DNA of 64,000 nt, from NCBI RefSeq assembly GCF_014650695.1, contig NZ_BMVL01000009.1, positions 260,488 through 324,487 of the forward strand, in the 5' to 3' direction. The notes under the pieces are model-generated. The model was not told the origin of the DNA. It saw only the letters and a program-made list of their open reading frames with translations, and did not search any database. The position numbers and the translations under genes were made by a program. Shown here piece by piece: positions 52,141-61,084 of this stretch (position 1 is the stretch's first letter; each line of letters begins with the position of its first letter). This DNA is from Streptomyces avidinii (GTDB lineage: Bacteria > Actinomycetota > Actinomycetes > Streptomycetales > Streptomycetaceae).

Positions 52141-52749
52141 ATGACGGACCCAGTGACCCTGACCGGCGACGAGGACACGATCGGCGTGTTCGACGAGAAG
52201 CGCGCCGAGGCGGCGGTCCGTGAGCTGCTGATCGCGGTCGGCGAGGACCCGGACCGCGAGGGCCTGCTGGAGACCCCGGCGCGCGTGGCGCGGGCGTACA
52301 GGGAGATATTCGCCGGCCTCTACCAGAAGCCCGAAGAGGTCCTGACCACGACGTTCGACCTCGGTCACGACGAGATGGTCCTGGTGAAGGACATCGAGGT
52401 CATGTCGAACTGCGAACATCACCTGGTTCCCTTCCACGGCGTGGCCCACGTCGGCTACATCCCGTCCACCGACGGCAAGATCACCGGCCTGTCGAAGCTG
52501 GCCCGCCTCGTGGACGTGTTCGCCCGCCGCCCCCAGGTGCAGGAGCGACTGACCACGCAGATAGCCGACTCCCTGATGGAGATACTGGACCCGCGCGGGG
52601 TCATCGTGGTCATCGAGTGCGAGCACATGTGCATGACCATGCGCGGTGTCCGCAAGCCCGGCGCGAAGACCATCACCTCCGCGGTCCGCGGTCAGCTCCG
52701 CGACCCCGCCACCCGCAACGAGGCCATGAGCCTGATCATGGCCCGCTGA
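52141..52749 (+). CDS. folE: GTP cyclohydrolase I
   Basis: A 202-aa enzyme making dihydroneopterin triphosphate from GTP, the first step of folate synthesis. Zinc ligands are in MSNCEHHLVPFHGVAHVGY and ECEHMCMTMRGVRKPGAKT. The ETPARVARAYREIFAGL segment and C-terminal MSLIMAR are typical. The ATG follows GAGGAAG. The other folate genes are on the opposite strand and converge on it. Confidence 0.96.
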   Translation: MTDPVTLTGDEDTIGVFDEKRAEAAVRELLIAVGEDPDREGLLETPARVARAYREIFAGLYQKPEEVLTTTFDLGHDEMVLVKDIEVMSNCEHHLVPFHGVAHVGYIPSTDGKITGLSKLARLVDVFARRPQVQERLTTQIADSLMEILDPRGVIVVIECEHMCMTMRGVRKPGAKTITSAVRGQLRDPATRNEAMSLIMAR

Positions 52750-52782
52750 GCCGGTGCCCGCACACGGCCTGTAGGCCCGTGG

Positions 52783-52827
52783 CTCCGTAAGCCCCGTAAG
52801 CCCCGTAAGCCCCGTAAGCCCCGGAAG
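52783..52827 (+). repeat. 9-bp tandem repeat, five copies
   Basis: CTCCGTAAG, then CCCCGTAAG three times, then CCCCGGAAG, without gaps, in the convergent gap between folE and the DUF3180 gene. The copies may form weak slippage products; no function is known. Confidence 0.85.
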
Positions 52828-52835
52828 CGGCGCCG

Positions 52836-53339
52836 TCAGGCGTGGGCGGCCGGGGCTTCAGGCGTTTCGTCGTCCTCCGGGAGTTTGAGGACGTGTTCCA
52901 GGAAGAGGGCCGCGGCGACGACCGCCACGCCCGCCAGGACCGAGAAGCCGGCGTACCAGGCCTGGTCGCGGCGGGCCGGGACGTCGAGGGCGTCGGTCAG
53001 CAGGAAGACGCCCACACCGCCGTACATGCCCGCGACCAGGGCCGCCACCAGGGCGCTGGCCTGGGCGAAGACCACCGCGCGGGCCGCCATCAGCGGCTCC
53101 ACGCCCTTGGCGCCCGGGCGGCGCTCGCGCTGGGCCTTGAGGCGGGACCGCAGCGACAGGGCGGTGGCCAGCAGTACCGCCGCGATGACGCCCAGGACGA
53201 TCGGTGCGGCCAGCGGAACGCCCGGCAGGATGCCGTAGGCGTTCCACAGGCGCGCGCCGGCCCAGGACAGGACCCCGGCGACCACGAAGATGCCTGCCAG
53301 GACCGCCGGCCTCAGTTGCTTCACTTGCCTGTTCCCCAC
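52836..53339 (-). CDS. DUF3180 membrane protein
   Basis: A 167-aa protein with four membrane helices (about 9-27, 36-60, 85-110 and 130-150). DUF3180 genes follow folK in actinobacteria; the function is unknown. The GTG start opens GNRQVKQLRPAVLAG; a second GTG five codons later is also possible. It is the last gene of the minus-strand folate operon, 31 bases beyond folK. Confidence 0.85.
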   Translation of the reverse strand: MGNRQVKQLRPAVLAGIFVVAGVLSWAGARLWNAYGILPGVPLAAPIVLGVIAAVLLATALSLRSRLKAQRERRPGAKGVEPLMAARAVVFAQASALVAALVAGMYGGVGVFLLTDALDVPARRDQAWYAGFSVLAGVAVVAAALFLEHVLKLPEDDETPEAPAAHA

Positions 53340-53370
53340 TTTCAGCGAATAGCCGTGAACAGGCTAACGA

Positions 53371-53979
53371 CTACTCGGGGAGGTGGAGTTCCAGGTCGAG
53401 GCGCGGCGTCACGCCGACCAGACCGATCTCGGCCAGCAGCGCGGCGACCTCTCCGCGGCCCGGGATCCGGGCCTCCGGGTCGATGTCGTGCCAGGGGGCC
53501 AGCACGAAGGCGCGCTGGTGGGCACGCGGGTGCGGGAGCGTGAGCACCGGGTCGTCGGAGACCCTGTCGGCGTACGCGACGATGTCCACGTCGATCGTGC
53601 GCGGGCCCCAGCGCTCCTCGCGGACGCGGTCGAAGGCCTCCTCCACGGCGTGCGCGCGCTCCAGGAGCGAGGACGGCGGCAGGGTGGTCTTCACGGCGAC
53701 GACCGCGTTGAGGTACGAGGGCTGCGAGCCGGGCTCGACGCCCCACGGCTCGGTCTCGTAGACGGGGGAGACGGCCTTGATCCGCATGCCCGGGGTGTCA
53801 CCGAGGGCGTCGATGGCGCCCTGCAGGGTCTCCAGCCGGTTGCCGAGGTTCGCTCCGAGCGCGATGACGGCCCATTTGGGGTTGGACAGGGTGACGTCCG
53901 CCGCGTCGACCGTCTCCACGACGGAGGCGGGGACCGGCTGGACGGTGGGGTCGCTCTGAGCGTTCAGTCCGTTGTTCAT
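53371..53979 (-). CDS. folK: 2-amino-4-hydroxy-6-hydroxymethyldihydropteridine diphosphokinase
   Basis: A 202-aa enzyme that pyrophosphorylates hydroxymethyl-dihydropterin with ATP. Motifs: ALGANLGNRLETLQGAIDAL, VSPVYETEPWGVEPGSQPSYLNAVVAV, REERWGPRTIDVDIVAY and LPHPRAHQRAFVLAPWHDI. An N-terminal extension of about 35 aa precedes the domain. The ATG overlaps the folB stop by four bases, so the genes are coupled. Confidence 0.95.
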   Translation of the reverse strand: MNNGLNAQSDPTVQPVPASVVETVDAADVTLSNPKWAVIALGANLGNRLETLQGAIDALGDTPGMRIKAVSPVYETEPWGVEPGSQPSYLNAVVAVKTTLPPSSLLERAHAVEEAFDRVREERWGPRTIDVDIVAYADRVSDDPVLTLPHPRAHQRAFVLAPWHDIDPEARIPGRGEVAALLAEIGLVGVTPRLDLELHLPE

Positions 53980-54335
53980 GCGCGGCTCCGGGTGATCGTG
54001 ATGGTCACGTCGTCGAAGGGGACGGTGATGGGCGCGTCCGGCTTGTGGACGACGACCTCCACCTGCGCCACCGCTTCGTGCTTGAGGCACTGCTGGGCGA
54101 TTCGCTCGGCCAGGGTTTCGATCAGGTCGACGGGCTCACCCTGGACCACGTCGACGACCTCTTCGGCGACGACCCCGTAGTGCACGGTCTTCGCCAGGTC
54201 GTCCCCGGCCGCAGCGGGACGGGTGTCGAGGTGCAGCACGAGGTCGACGATGAAGGTCTGGCCCTCCTCGCGCTCCCGGGGGAAGACGCCGTGGTGCCCG
54301 CGAGCCTTGAGGCCGCGCAGCGCGACACGATCCAC
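53976..54335 (-). CDS. folB: Dihydroneopterin aldolase
   Basis: A 119-aa enzyme cleaving dihydroneopterin to hydroxymethyl-dihydropterin and glycolaldehyde. Conserved parts are ALRGLKARGHHGVFPREREEGQTFIVDLVLHLD, VHYGVVAEEVVDVV, LIETLAERIA and VVVHKPDAPI. The GTG opening DRVALRG is chosen for GGAG eight bases upstream; a GTG three codons earlier overlaps that site. It lies between the NTF2-like gene and folK. Confidence 0.93.
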   Translation of the reverse strand: MDRVALRGLKARGHHGVFPREREEGQTFIVDLVLHLDTRPAAAGDDLAKTVHYGVVAEEVVDVVQGEPVDLIETLAERIAQQCLKHEAVAQVEVVVHKPDAPITVPFDDVTITITRSRA

Positions 54336-54466
54336 GCGAATCACTCCTGCTTTCGTAAGTGCTTCCGGTCCCGGGGCTCCCCGGGGCCATGGGCCTGCGC
54401 CGAGTGCGGTCGGCGTCGTCCGTCTTCGAATTTACCTGCGAAATACTCCGGCTCCCGCCGGAGGGG

Positions 54467-54910
54467 TCAGGAGGCGTCCTCATCCTCGTCGTCGTCGGAC
54501 TCCGTGAGGACGGGAGAACCGTGGTGGGACCACAGTCGCCAGCCCTCGGATGTGCGTCGGAACACATTCGTGGCGACGACCAGCTGACCGACGAGCGGGC
54601 CGAGTTCCCCGCCGTCCTCGGCGGGACCGCCGCTGAGGATGTTCTCCGTACAGGTGACCAGGGCGGTATCACCTATTACAGCCACTTTGGTGTCGGTCAG
54701 GAAGAACTGAATGTAGTCGGTGTGCGACATGATGAGCGCGTACGAGCGCAGGACCTCGCCGCGGCCCGACAGCACCGGCCAGCCGGGGTGCACGCAGGAG
54801 ATCTCGTCCTCCAGCCAGAGCGCCGACAGTGAGTCGAAGTCCCCCTGCTCCATTGCCTCGTAGAAGGCCGTGTTGACCTCTTCGACCGCCTCGATGTCGG
54901 TTCTGCTCAC
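54467..54910 (-). CDS. NTF2/SnoaL-like protein within the folate operon
   Basis: A 147-aa protein of the nuclear-transport-factor-2 fold: VNTAFYEAMEQGDFDSLSALWLEDEISCVHPGWPVLSGRGEVLRSYALI, then beta strands ending GWRLWSHHGSPV and an acidic tail (ESDDDEDEDAS). The GTG follows AAGGAG at good spacing. The conserved His-Pro-Gly in this class hints at a small-molecule or metal-binding pocket. Its place between folP and folB suggests a link to pterin metabolism, but this is inference. Confidence 0.82.
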   Translation of the reverse strand: MSRTDIEAVEEVNTAFYEAMEQGDFDSLSALWLEDEISCVHPGWPVLSGRGEVLRSYALIMSHTDYIQFFLTDTKVAVIGDTALVTCTENILSGGPAEDGGELGPLVGQLVVATNVFRRTSEGWRLWSHHGSPVLTESDDDEDEDAS

Positions 54911-54935
54911 GGTGCTCCTTGTCGGTGGGTGACGA

Positions 54936-55808
54936 TCAGAGTGCCCCTTCGACGGCCCGGGCAACCCGAACGGCGTCCGCGGTCGCCCGTACCTCGTGGA
55001 CGCGTACGGCCCAGGCGCCCTGGTGGGCGGCGATCGCGGAGACGGCTGCCGTCGCGGCGTCGCGCTCGCGGGCGGGCGGCGGGGCGGCGTCGGCCGCGCC
55101 GGCCAGGACCCGGCCGAGGAAACGCTTCCTCGATGCGGCGACCAGCAGCGGGAAGCCCAGCGCGCGCAGTTCGGGGAGGTGGGCGACCAGGGCCAGGTCG
55201 TGCTCGGCGTTCTTCGCGAAGCCGAGACCGGGGTCGACCAGGAGGCGCTCGGGGGCGATCCCGCCGGCCACGACCGCGTCGATCCGGGCCCGCAGCTCGG
55301 CGGTCACCTCGGCGACCACGTCCTCGTAGACGGCGAGGCTGTTCATGCCGGCGCTGAAGCCGCGCCAGTGCATCACCACGAAGGGCACCTCGGCGGCGGC
55401 GACGGCCGGGATCATCCCGGGGTCGGCCAGGCCGCCGCTGACGTCGTTGACCAGCATCGCTCCGACCTCGACCGCGCGGGCGGCGACGGTCGCGCGCATG
55501 GTGTCTACGGAGACGGTCACGCCCTCGGAGGCCAGGCCGCGCACCACGGGGACGACCCGGCGCAGCTCCTCCTCCTCGTCGACGCGGGAGGCGCCGGGGC
55601 GGGTGGACTCGCCGCCGACGTCGACGAGGTCGGCGCCGTGCTCGGCGAGGTCGAGGCCGCGCTTAACCGCGGCGGTGGTGTCGAACCAGCGACCGCCGTC
55701 GGAGAAGGAGTCGGGGGTGACGTTGACCACGCCCATGACCCCGCAGCGGTCCCAATCCGGCAGACCTGCGACCCGGCCCCTGCCGGTGGCTCCGCGCATC
55801 GTGTTCAT
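54936..55808 (-). CDS. folP: Dihydropteroate synthase
   Basis: A 290-aa TIM-barrel enzyme joining p-aminobenzoate to the pterin pyrophosphate; the sulfonamide target. Signatures: VMGVVNVTPDSFSDGGRW, DLVDVGGESTRPGASRV, VSVDTMRA, LVNDVSGGLADPG, LVDPGLGFAKNAEHDLAL and AASRKRFLGRVL. The ATG at 55808 or nine bases downstream may be used. It is first in the minus-strand unit folP, NTF2-like, folB, folK, DUF3180. Confidence 0.95.
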   Translation of the reverse strand: MNTMRGATGRGRVAGLPDWDRCGVMGVVNVTPDSFSDGGRWFDTTAAVKRGLDLAEHGADLVDVGGESTRPGASRVDEEEELRRVVPVVRGLASEGVTVSVDTMRATVAARAVEVGAMLVNDVSGGLADPGMIPAVAAAEVPFVVMHWRGFSAGMNSLAVYEDVVAEVTAELRARIDAVVAGGIAPERLLVDPGLGFAKNAEHDLALVAHLPELRALGFPLLVAASRKRFLGRVLAGAADAAPPPARERDAATAAVSAIAAHQGAWAVRVHEVRATADAVRVARAVEGAL

Positions 55809-56033
55809 AGGTCCAAGGGTAGGGCTGACCTGGATACAGCAGGGCCCCGGCGGCTCGTGGCCGCCGGGGCCCCGGCCGGGCGGGCGTATCGGGACTGCGT
55901 ACGGGACCGTGGACGGGGACTGCGCCGGATCTGCGTCCGGCTTCCCCGGATCCGGGCCGGAAGCCCGGGCGTCCGGCCCGGGCCCGGGCCCGCCGGGGGC
56001 GGGGCCGCAGGGGCCCCGCACGCCCGGCGAGGG

Positions 56034-57881
56034 CTACGCCGCCTGGACCTCGCGCTCGGTCTGCTTCGGCACCGTCGCCATGTGGGTGTGCGTGCAGGTG
56101 CGCACCGGCTTGGGGCGCCGGCGGCTGGCGAACAGCCGGGGCAGGGCCAGCGTCACGAAGCCCTCGGCCTGCATCGCGGCGAAGCCGATGCGGGGCAGGT
56201 CGCGGGTGGTGCGGAAGACCACGAAGCGGGGCTCCCAGCGGGGGCGGAACTTCGCGTTGAACTTGTACAGCGACTCGATCTGGAACCAGCGGGACAGGAA
56301 GACCAGCAGGCCCCGCCACATCCGCAGGACCGGGCCGGCGCCGATCTTCTCGCCGCGGGCGAGGGCCGAGCGGAACATCGCGAAGTTCAGCGAGACCTTC
56401 TCGATCTTCAGACCGGGGGCGGCCTCCAGGGAGGCGACGATGAGCAGCTCGTTCATGCCGGGGTCGGCGGCGCGGTCGCGGCGCATCAGCTCCAGCGACA
56501 TGCCGTCGGTGCCCCACGGGACGAAGTGCAGGACGGCCTTCAGGTCGCCGAAGGGGCTGGTGTCGCCCTCCTCGATGCGGTGGGCGGTGGCGATGAAGCA
56601 GTCGCCGTCGCCCGGGTCTCCGACCCGGCCCAGCGCCATGGAGAAGCCGCGCTCGGTGTCGGTGCCGCGCCAGGCCTCGGCGGCGCCGCGCACCTGCTCC
56701 AGCTCCGCTTCGGTGAGCTCGCTGACCCGCCGGACCTTGGTGGTGTAGCCGTTGCGCTCGATGCGCTTCACCATCTGGCGGACATTGCGCATGGCGCGGC
56801 CCGAGAGGGAGAAGTCTTTGACATCGACAATCGCCTCGTCACCCAGCTCCAGGGCGTCGAGACCGGTCTCGCGGGTCCAGACCTCGCCGCCGGTCTCGCT
56901 GCAGCCCATGACGGCCGGGGTCCAGGAGTGGGCCTTGGCCTCTTCCATGAACCGCTCGATCGCGCCGGGCCAGGCCTCGACGTCGCCGATGGGGTCGCCG
57001 GAGGCGAGCATCACGCCGGAGACGACGCGGTAGGTGACGGCGGCCTTGCCGCTGGGGGAGAAGACGACGGCCTTGTCGCGGCGGAGCGCGAAGTGGCCGA
57101 GCGAGTCGCGGCCACCGTGCTTGGCGAGCAGCTCGCGCAGCTTGCCCTCGTCGTCGGCGGTGAGCCGGGCGGCCGGGTGCTCGGGGCGGAAGGCCAGGTA
57201 CATGGTGGTGAGGGCGGTCAGCATGCCGAGCGCGCCGAGGGAGTAGCCGACGGTCCAGGAGACCTGGCCGGCGTAGTCGACGGGGCCCTCGAAGCCGAAG
57301 AGGCCGTAGACGACGTGCGTGATCTGCTCGTACAGGCCCGGGTTGCCGACGACCTTGTTCGGGTGGACGTTGACGATGAGCAGGCCGAGCCCGATGGAGC
57401 CGGCGCTCATCAGCACGAAGTTCGCGAGCGCCTTCCAGCGGCTGCGCGGGTCGGGCAGCGCCTTGAATTCACCCTGGTGGCGCAGCAGCAGCGCGAAGAG
57501 CACCGCTGCGATGACCACGCCGGGGATCGAGTGCCGGTAGAGGAACTGCGCCGCTGCGCCGGCCGGCAGCAGGACCATCGCCGCCCGCCAGGCCCGGCGC
57601 TTGCGGCGCTTGAGGCCGTGCGCGAGCAGCAGGAGCAGTACGCCCGCGCTGATGGCGAGGGCCGCTGCGAACGGGCCGAAGACCGGCAGCACCTCCGCCA
57701 CCGCGTGGATCCGGCTGTGCCGGAAGCGGGGGAACACCCCTGCCGCGATGTCCAGAAGGCCGACGATCATGACGGCCGTACCTACCAGGCCGGGCACCGA
57801 CTCCGGCTGTGGTCCTCGGAGGATTCGGCGGACCCTGCTCGGAACCTGTCCCGACTTATCGCCATCTATCCTGCTAGACAT
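56034..57881 (-). CDS. MprF-like membrane protein with DUF2156 lysyltransferase domain
   Basis: A 615-aa protein. The N-terminal part has about seven helices (residues 28-235). Residues 250-580 form a DUF2156 GNAT-like domain like that of phosphatidylglycerol lysyltransferases and mycobacterial LysX; SPSGKAAVTYRVVSGVMLASGDPIGD and MRNVRQMVKRIERNGY are typical. It may attach lysine, alanine or another aminoacyl group from tRNA to lipids, lowering surface charge. It diverges from a membrane-anchored esterase gene, an arrangement I recall in other streptomycetes, which suggests a shared job. Confidence 0.88.
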   Translation of the reverse strand: MSSRIDGDKSGQVPSRVRRILRGPQPESVPGLVGTAVMIVGLLDIAAGVFPRFRHSRIHAVAEVLPVFGPFAAALAISAGVLLLLLAHGLKRRKRRAWRAAMVLLPAGAAAQFLYRHSIPGVVIAAVLFALLLRHQGEFKALPDPRSRWKALANFVLMSAGSIGLGLLIVNVHPNKVVGNPGLYEQITHVVYGLFGFEGPVDYAGQVSWTVGYSLGALGMLTALTTMYLAFRPEHPAARLTADDEGKLRELLAKHGGRDSLGHFALRRDKAVVFSPSGKAAVTYRVVSGVMLASGDPIGDVEAWPGAIERFMEEAKAHSWTPAVMGCSETGGEVWTRETGLDALELGDEAIVDVKDFSLSGRAMRNVRQMVKRIERNGYTTKVRRVSELTEAELEQVRGAAEAWRGTDTERGFSMALGRVGDPGDGDCFIATAHRIEEGDTSPFGDLKAVLHFVPWGTDGMSLELMRRDRAADPGMNELLIVASLEAAPGLKIEKVSLNFAMFRSALARGEKIGAGPVLRMWRGLLVFLSRWFQIESLYKFNAKFRPRWEPRFVVFRTTRDLPRIGFAAMQAEGFVTLALPRLFASRRRPKPVRTCTHTHMATVPKQTEREVQAA

Positions 57882-58033
57882 CGCTTCCCGTTGCTCCGCG
57901 AGAGATCAAGTGGCCGAAGGCCGCGACAGCCTCCGGTGTGTGGTGCGTCCCTTAGGACGACATCGACGAGGAGCGGGTTCACTCTTTCGTCGGAAAAAAA
58001 CAGTCCTGCCACCAGAAAGTCGACTTACTGCTC

Positions 58034-59143
58034 ATGGGTCTCACCAGTAATACGGTTCTGGCGCTGGCCATCCTCGCCGGTGTGCTGCTCTTCGCAGCCA
58101 CGGTCTGGTTCTGGCCGAAGCTCTCGAACCGCACCTGGCGCGCGTTCGCCGGCCGCATCGGGCTGCTGCTGGCGACCCAGCTGGCGCTGTTCTCGGCTGT
58201 GGGGCTCGCGGCTAACAAGTCGTTCCTCTTCTACGGTTCCTGGGCCGACCTGCTCGGCCAGGAGACGTCCATGGGCAAGGTCGTCGACCACTCGATGAGC
58301 AGCAAGGACATCAAGGTCGTCGACAAGCAGAAGCTGGACGTACCCGGCGGCGCCAAGCCCCAGGTCGGTGGTCAGATCCTGAAGGTTGCCATAACCGGGC
58401 AGAAGTCGAAGATAACGAGCCCCGGCTACGTCTGGCTCCCGCCGGAGTACTTCCAGCCGCAGCACAAGGACCAGAACTTCCCCGCGTCCATCGTCCTGAC
58501 GGGCTACCCGGGCACCGCCGAGAACCTGATCAAAGGGCTCGACTACCCGATGAAGGCCTTCAGCCTGTCCAAGTCGGGCAAGATGAAGCCGATGATCCTG
58601 GTCATGCTGCGCCCGACCATCGCGCCGCCGCGTGACACCGAGTGCGTCGATATACCCGGCGGACCGCAGACCGAGACCTTCTTCGGCGAGGACCTCCCGC
58701 AGGCCATCAAGGACACCTTCCGGGTCGGCAAGAAGCCCCAGAACATGGGCTTCATCGGCAACTCCACGGGCGGTTACTGCGCCCTGAAGATCGCCGCGCA
58801 CTACCCGGAGACCTTCGGTGCCGCCGCGGGTCTGTCCGCGTACTACGACGCTCCGGACGACCCGACGACCGGTGACCTGTTCCACGGGGACGAGAAGCTG
58901 AAGAAGCGCGCCGACGTGCTGCACAGCATCGCGAACAAGAAGCCGACCGGTACGTCCTTCCTCGTCACCAGCAGCGAGAAGGGCGAGCCGAACCTCGGCG
59001 ACACCAAGAAGTTCATCAAGAAGGTGCAGGGCCCGGACCGGGTCTCCTCCATCATCCTCGACAGCGGTGGCCACAACTTCAACACGTGGCGACGGGAGAT
59101 CCCGCCGATGCTCACGTGGATGAGCAACCGCCTGGAGGCCTGA
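58034..59143 (+). CDS. Membrane-anchored alpha/beta-hydrolase (esterase D-like)
   Basis: A 369-aa protein with two N-terminal helices (about 8-27 and 40-62) and an extracellular esterase-D-like domain. The nucleophile elbow GNSTGGYCALKIAAHYPETF holds the catalytic Ser, and the base is near DSGGHNFNTWRREIP. PPEYF and TGYPGTAENL are also typical of this family, which includes mycolyltransferase relatives. It diverges from the MprF-like gene over 150 bases. An aminoacyl-lipid hydrolase role, like that of VirJ/AhyD proteins next to aminoacyl-PG synthases, is a reasonable guess only. Confidence 0.85.
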   Translation: MGLTSNTVLALAILAGVLLFAATVWFWPKLSNRTWRAFAGRIGLLLATQLALFSAVGLAANKSFLFYGSWADLLGQETSMGKVVDHSMSSKDIKVVDKQKLDVPGGAKPQVGGQILKVAITGQKSKITSPGYVWLPPEYFQPQHKDQNFPASIVLTGYPGTAENLIKGLDYPMKAFSLSKSGKMKPMILVMLRPTIAPPRDTECVDIPGGPQTETFFGEDLPQAIKDTFRVGKKPQNMGFIGNSTGGYCALKIAAHYPETFGAAAGLSAYYDAPDDPTTGDLFHGDEKLKKRADVLHSIANKKPTGTSFLVTSSEKGEPNLGDTKKFIKKVQGPDRVSSIILDSGGHNFNTWRREIPPMLTWMSNRLEA

Positions 59144-59216
59144 CCCGCCCCGCGCCGACCCGGCGCCGACGCACCCGTGACCGGCCTCCCGAGGCCGGTC
59201 ACAGCCGTTTCCGGGG

Positions 59217-60179
59217 CTACGCCTCCTGCAGTTGGGCCCGCCGCAGGGCCCGGTGGACCCCCTCCGGGGTCAGTACGCCGGCCAGCGCGCCGGTGTCCGG
59301 GTCCGTGACCCCGATCCGCCCCGAGTCCTCCTGCAGCAGGGCCGCGAGCGCCTCGCGCAGCGTCGCCCCCAGCGGCACCGACGCGGCCGGGGCCCTCCCG
59401 TCGGCCGCCGCCAGGTCGGCCGCCTCGACCGCGGTCACCGCGAGCCGCTTGAGACCGCGGTCGGCGCCGACGAAGGAGGCCACGTACTCGGTGGCCGGCG
59501 CCCCGAGCACCGCCGCCGGGCGGGCGAACTGCTCGATGGTGCCCGTCCCGTAGACCGCGATGCGGTCGCCGAGCCGGATCGCCTCCTCCAAGTCGTGGGT
59601 GACCAGCAGGATCGTCTTGCGCACCGTCCGCTGAAGCGTCAGGAATTCGTTCTGCAGCCGCTCGCGCACCACCGGGTCCACCGCGCCGAACGGCTCGTCC
59701 ATCAGCAGCACCGGCGGATCGGCGGCGAGCGCGCGGGCCACGCCGACGCGCTGGCGCTGCCCGCCCGACAGCTGCTCCGGGTACCGGCCCCCGTACACGG
59801 CCGGGTCCAGGCCCACCAGTTCGAGCAGTTCGGCCGCCCGGGCGCGGGCCTGCGCCTTGGGGGTGCCGATCAGCTGCGGCACGGTCGCCGTGTTCTCCAG
59901 CACCGTCTTGTGCGGGAACAGCCCGACCTGCTGGATGACGTACCCGATACGGCGGCGCAGCTCGACCGGATCGGCGGCCGCGATGTCCTCGCCGTTCAGC
60001 AGGATCCGGCCGGAGGTCGGGTCGATCAGCCGGTTGACCATCTTCATCGTGGTGGTCTTGCCGCAGCCGGACGGGCCCACGAGCGTGACGAGCTCACCCT
60101 CCGCCACCTCGAAGGACAGGTCCTCGACGGCTGTCGTCCCGTCGGGGTAGCGCTTGGTCACATGCTCGAATCGGATCAC
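59217..60179 (-). CDS. Osmoprotectant ABC transporter ATPase with CBS domain (OpuCA/ProV-like)
   Basis: A 320-aa ATPase for quaternary-amine import. Walker A GPSGCGKTTTMKMVNRL, signature LSGGQRQRVGVARAL, Walker B LLMDEPFGAVDPVV and HDLEEAIRLGDRI are present. The tail contains one CBS-like domain (about 250-315) that senses ionic strength in OpuA systems. The GTG start opens IRFEHVTKRYPDG. It is transcribed away from the permeases and binding protein, which is unusual for this system; the intergenic region must serve both. Confidence 0.9.
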   Translation of the reverse strand: MIRFEHVTKRYPDGTTAVEDLSFEVAEGELVTLVGPSGCGKTTTMKMVNRLIDPTSGRILLNGEDIAAADPVELRRRIGYVIQQVGLFPHKTVLENTATVPQLIGTPKAQARARAAELLELVGLDPAVYGGRYPEQLSGGQRQRVGVARALAADPPVLLMDEPFGAVDPVVRERLQNEFLTLQRTVRKTILLVTHDLEEAIRLGDRIAVYGTGTIEQFARPAAVLGAPATEYVASFVGADRGLKRLAVTAVEAADLAAADGRAPAASVPLGATLREALAALLQEDSGRIGVTDPDTGALAGVLTPEGVHRALRRAQLQEA

Positions 60180-60327
60180 AAGCTCATCTTTCCGCACGCG
60201 TGCCGCTGATTTGTGAAGGGCGTGTTGCCCCAGTGCGAAGGATTCCGGCCATTGTGGGTCGTGGGGGTTAGGGTCGCTGTGACGGGTGATCGTGAAGACG
60301 TACGTTCGAATGATGGGGGGTGGGGGC

Positions 60328-61080
60328 ATGGCCGGGCAGAACTGCCTCGTGGCGAACGACTGGATCTGCTGGGACTACGTCACCTCCCGCTCCCAGGAAC
60401 TCACCGACGCCACCCTCGAACACATATGGATCACGGCCGTATCCGTCCTGATCGGCATCGCCGTGTCCGTGCCGCTCGCCCTGCTGGCCCGCCGCGGCCG
60501 CCACTGGGCGGCGCCCGTCCTGGGCCTGACCACCCTGCTCTACACGATCCCCTCGCTGGCCATGTTCTCCCTGCTGCTGCCCGTCTTCGGGCTCTCGGCG
60601 GCGCTGGTGGTGACCGGGCTGGTGCTGTACTCGCTCACGATCCTGGTCCGTAACGTGCTGGCCGGCCTGGAGGCCGTCCCCGAGGACGTACGGGAGGCCG
60701 CGCGCGGCATGGGATACGGCCCCGGGCGCCTGCTGTGGCAGGTCGAACTGCCGCTCGCACTGCCCGCGCTGCTCGCCGGCGTACGGATCGCCACCGTCTC
60801 GACGGTCGCGCTGACCACCGTCGGCTCCATCGTCGGCAAGGGCGGCCTCGGCAACCTCATCGCGCCGGCCGTGAACAGCTCCTTCAAGGCCCAGGTGCTC
60901 ACCGCCTCCGTGCTGTGCGTGCTGCTCGCGCTCGTGGCCGACCTGCTGCTGCTCGGCCTGCAGCGCCTGCTCACCCCGTGGACCCGGGCCGGCGGCGGTG
61001 GCCGGGCCGCGGCCCCTGCGAAGGATCCGGCCCGCACCGCGGCGCAGTCTCCGGCTCCGGCTCCGGCGAAGGGGGCCTGA
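60328..61080 (+). CDS. Osmoprotectant ABC transporter permease 1
   Basis: A 250-aa inner membrane permease of the BPD family. The EAA loop is DVREAARGMGYGPGRLLWQVELPLALPALLAGVRIATVS. Six helices are visible; the basic Ala/Pro tail is disordered. The third ATG is taken as start for the GGGGGG ribosome site at 60315-60320; earlier ATGs at 60310 and 60313 lie in it. It is followed by permease 2 after 4 bases. Confidence 0.9.
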   Translation: MAGQNCLVANDWICWDYVTSRSQELTDATLEHIWITAVSVLIGIAVSVPLALLARRGRHWAAPVLGLTTLLYTIPSLAMFSLLLPVFGLSAALVVTGLVLYSLTILVRNVLAGLEAVPEDVREAARGMGYGPGRLLWQVELPLALPALLAGVRIATVSTVALTTVGSIVGKGGLGNLIAPAVNSSFKAQVLTASVLCVLLALVADLLLLGLQRLLTPWTRAGGGGRAAAPAKDPARTAAQSPAPAPAKGA

Positions 61081-61084
61081 GGCC

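Noticed and set aside
54996..58298. An 1100-codon + strand frame through folP and the MprF-like gene
   Set aside because: It spans two well-supported genes on the other strand and has shadow composition.
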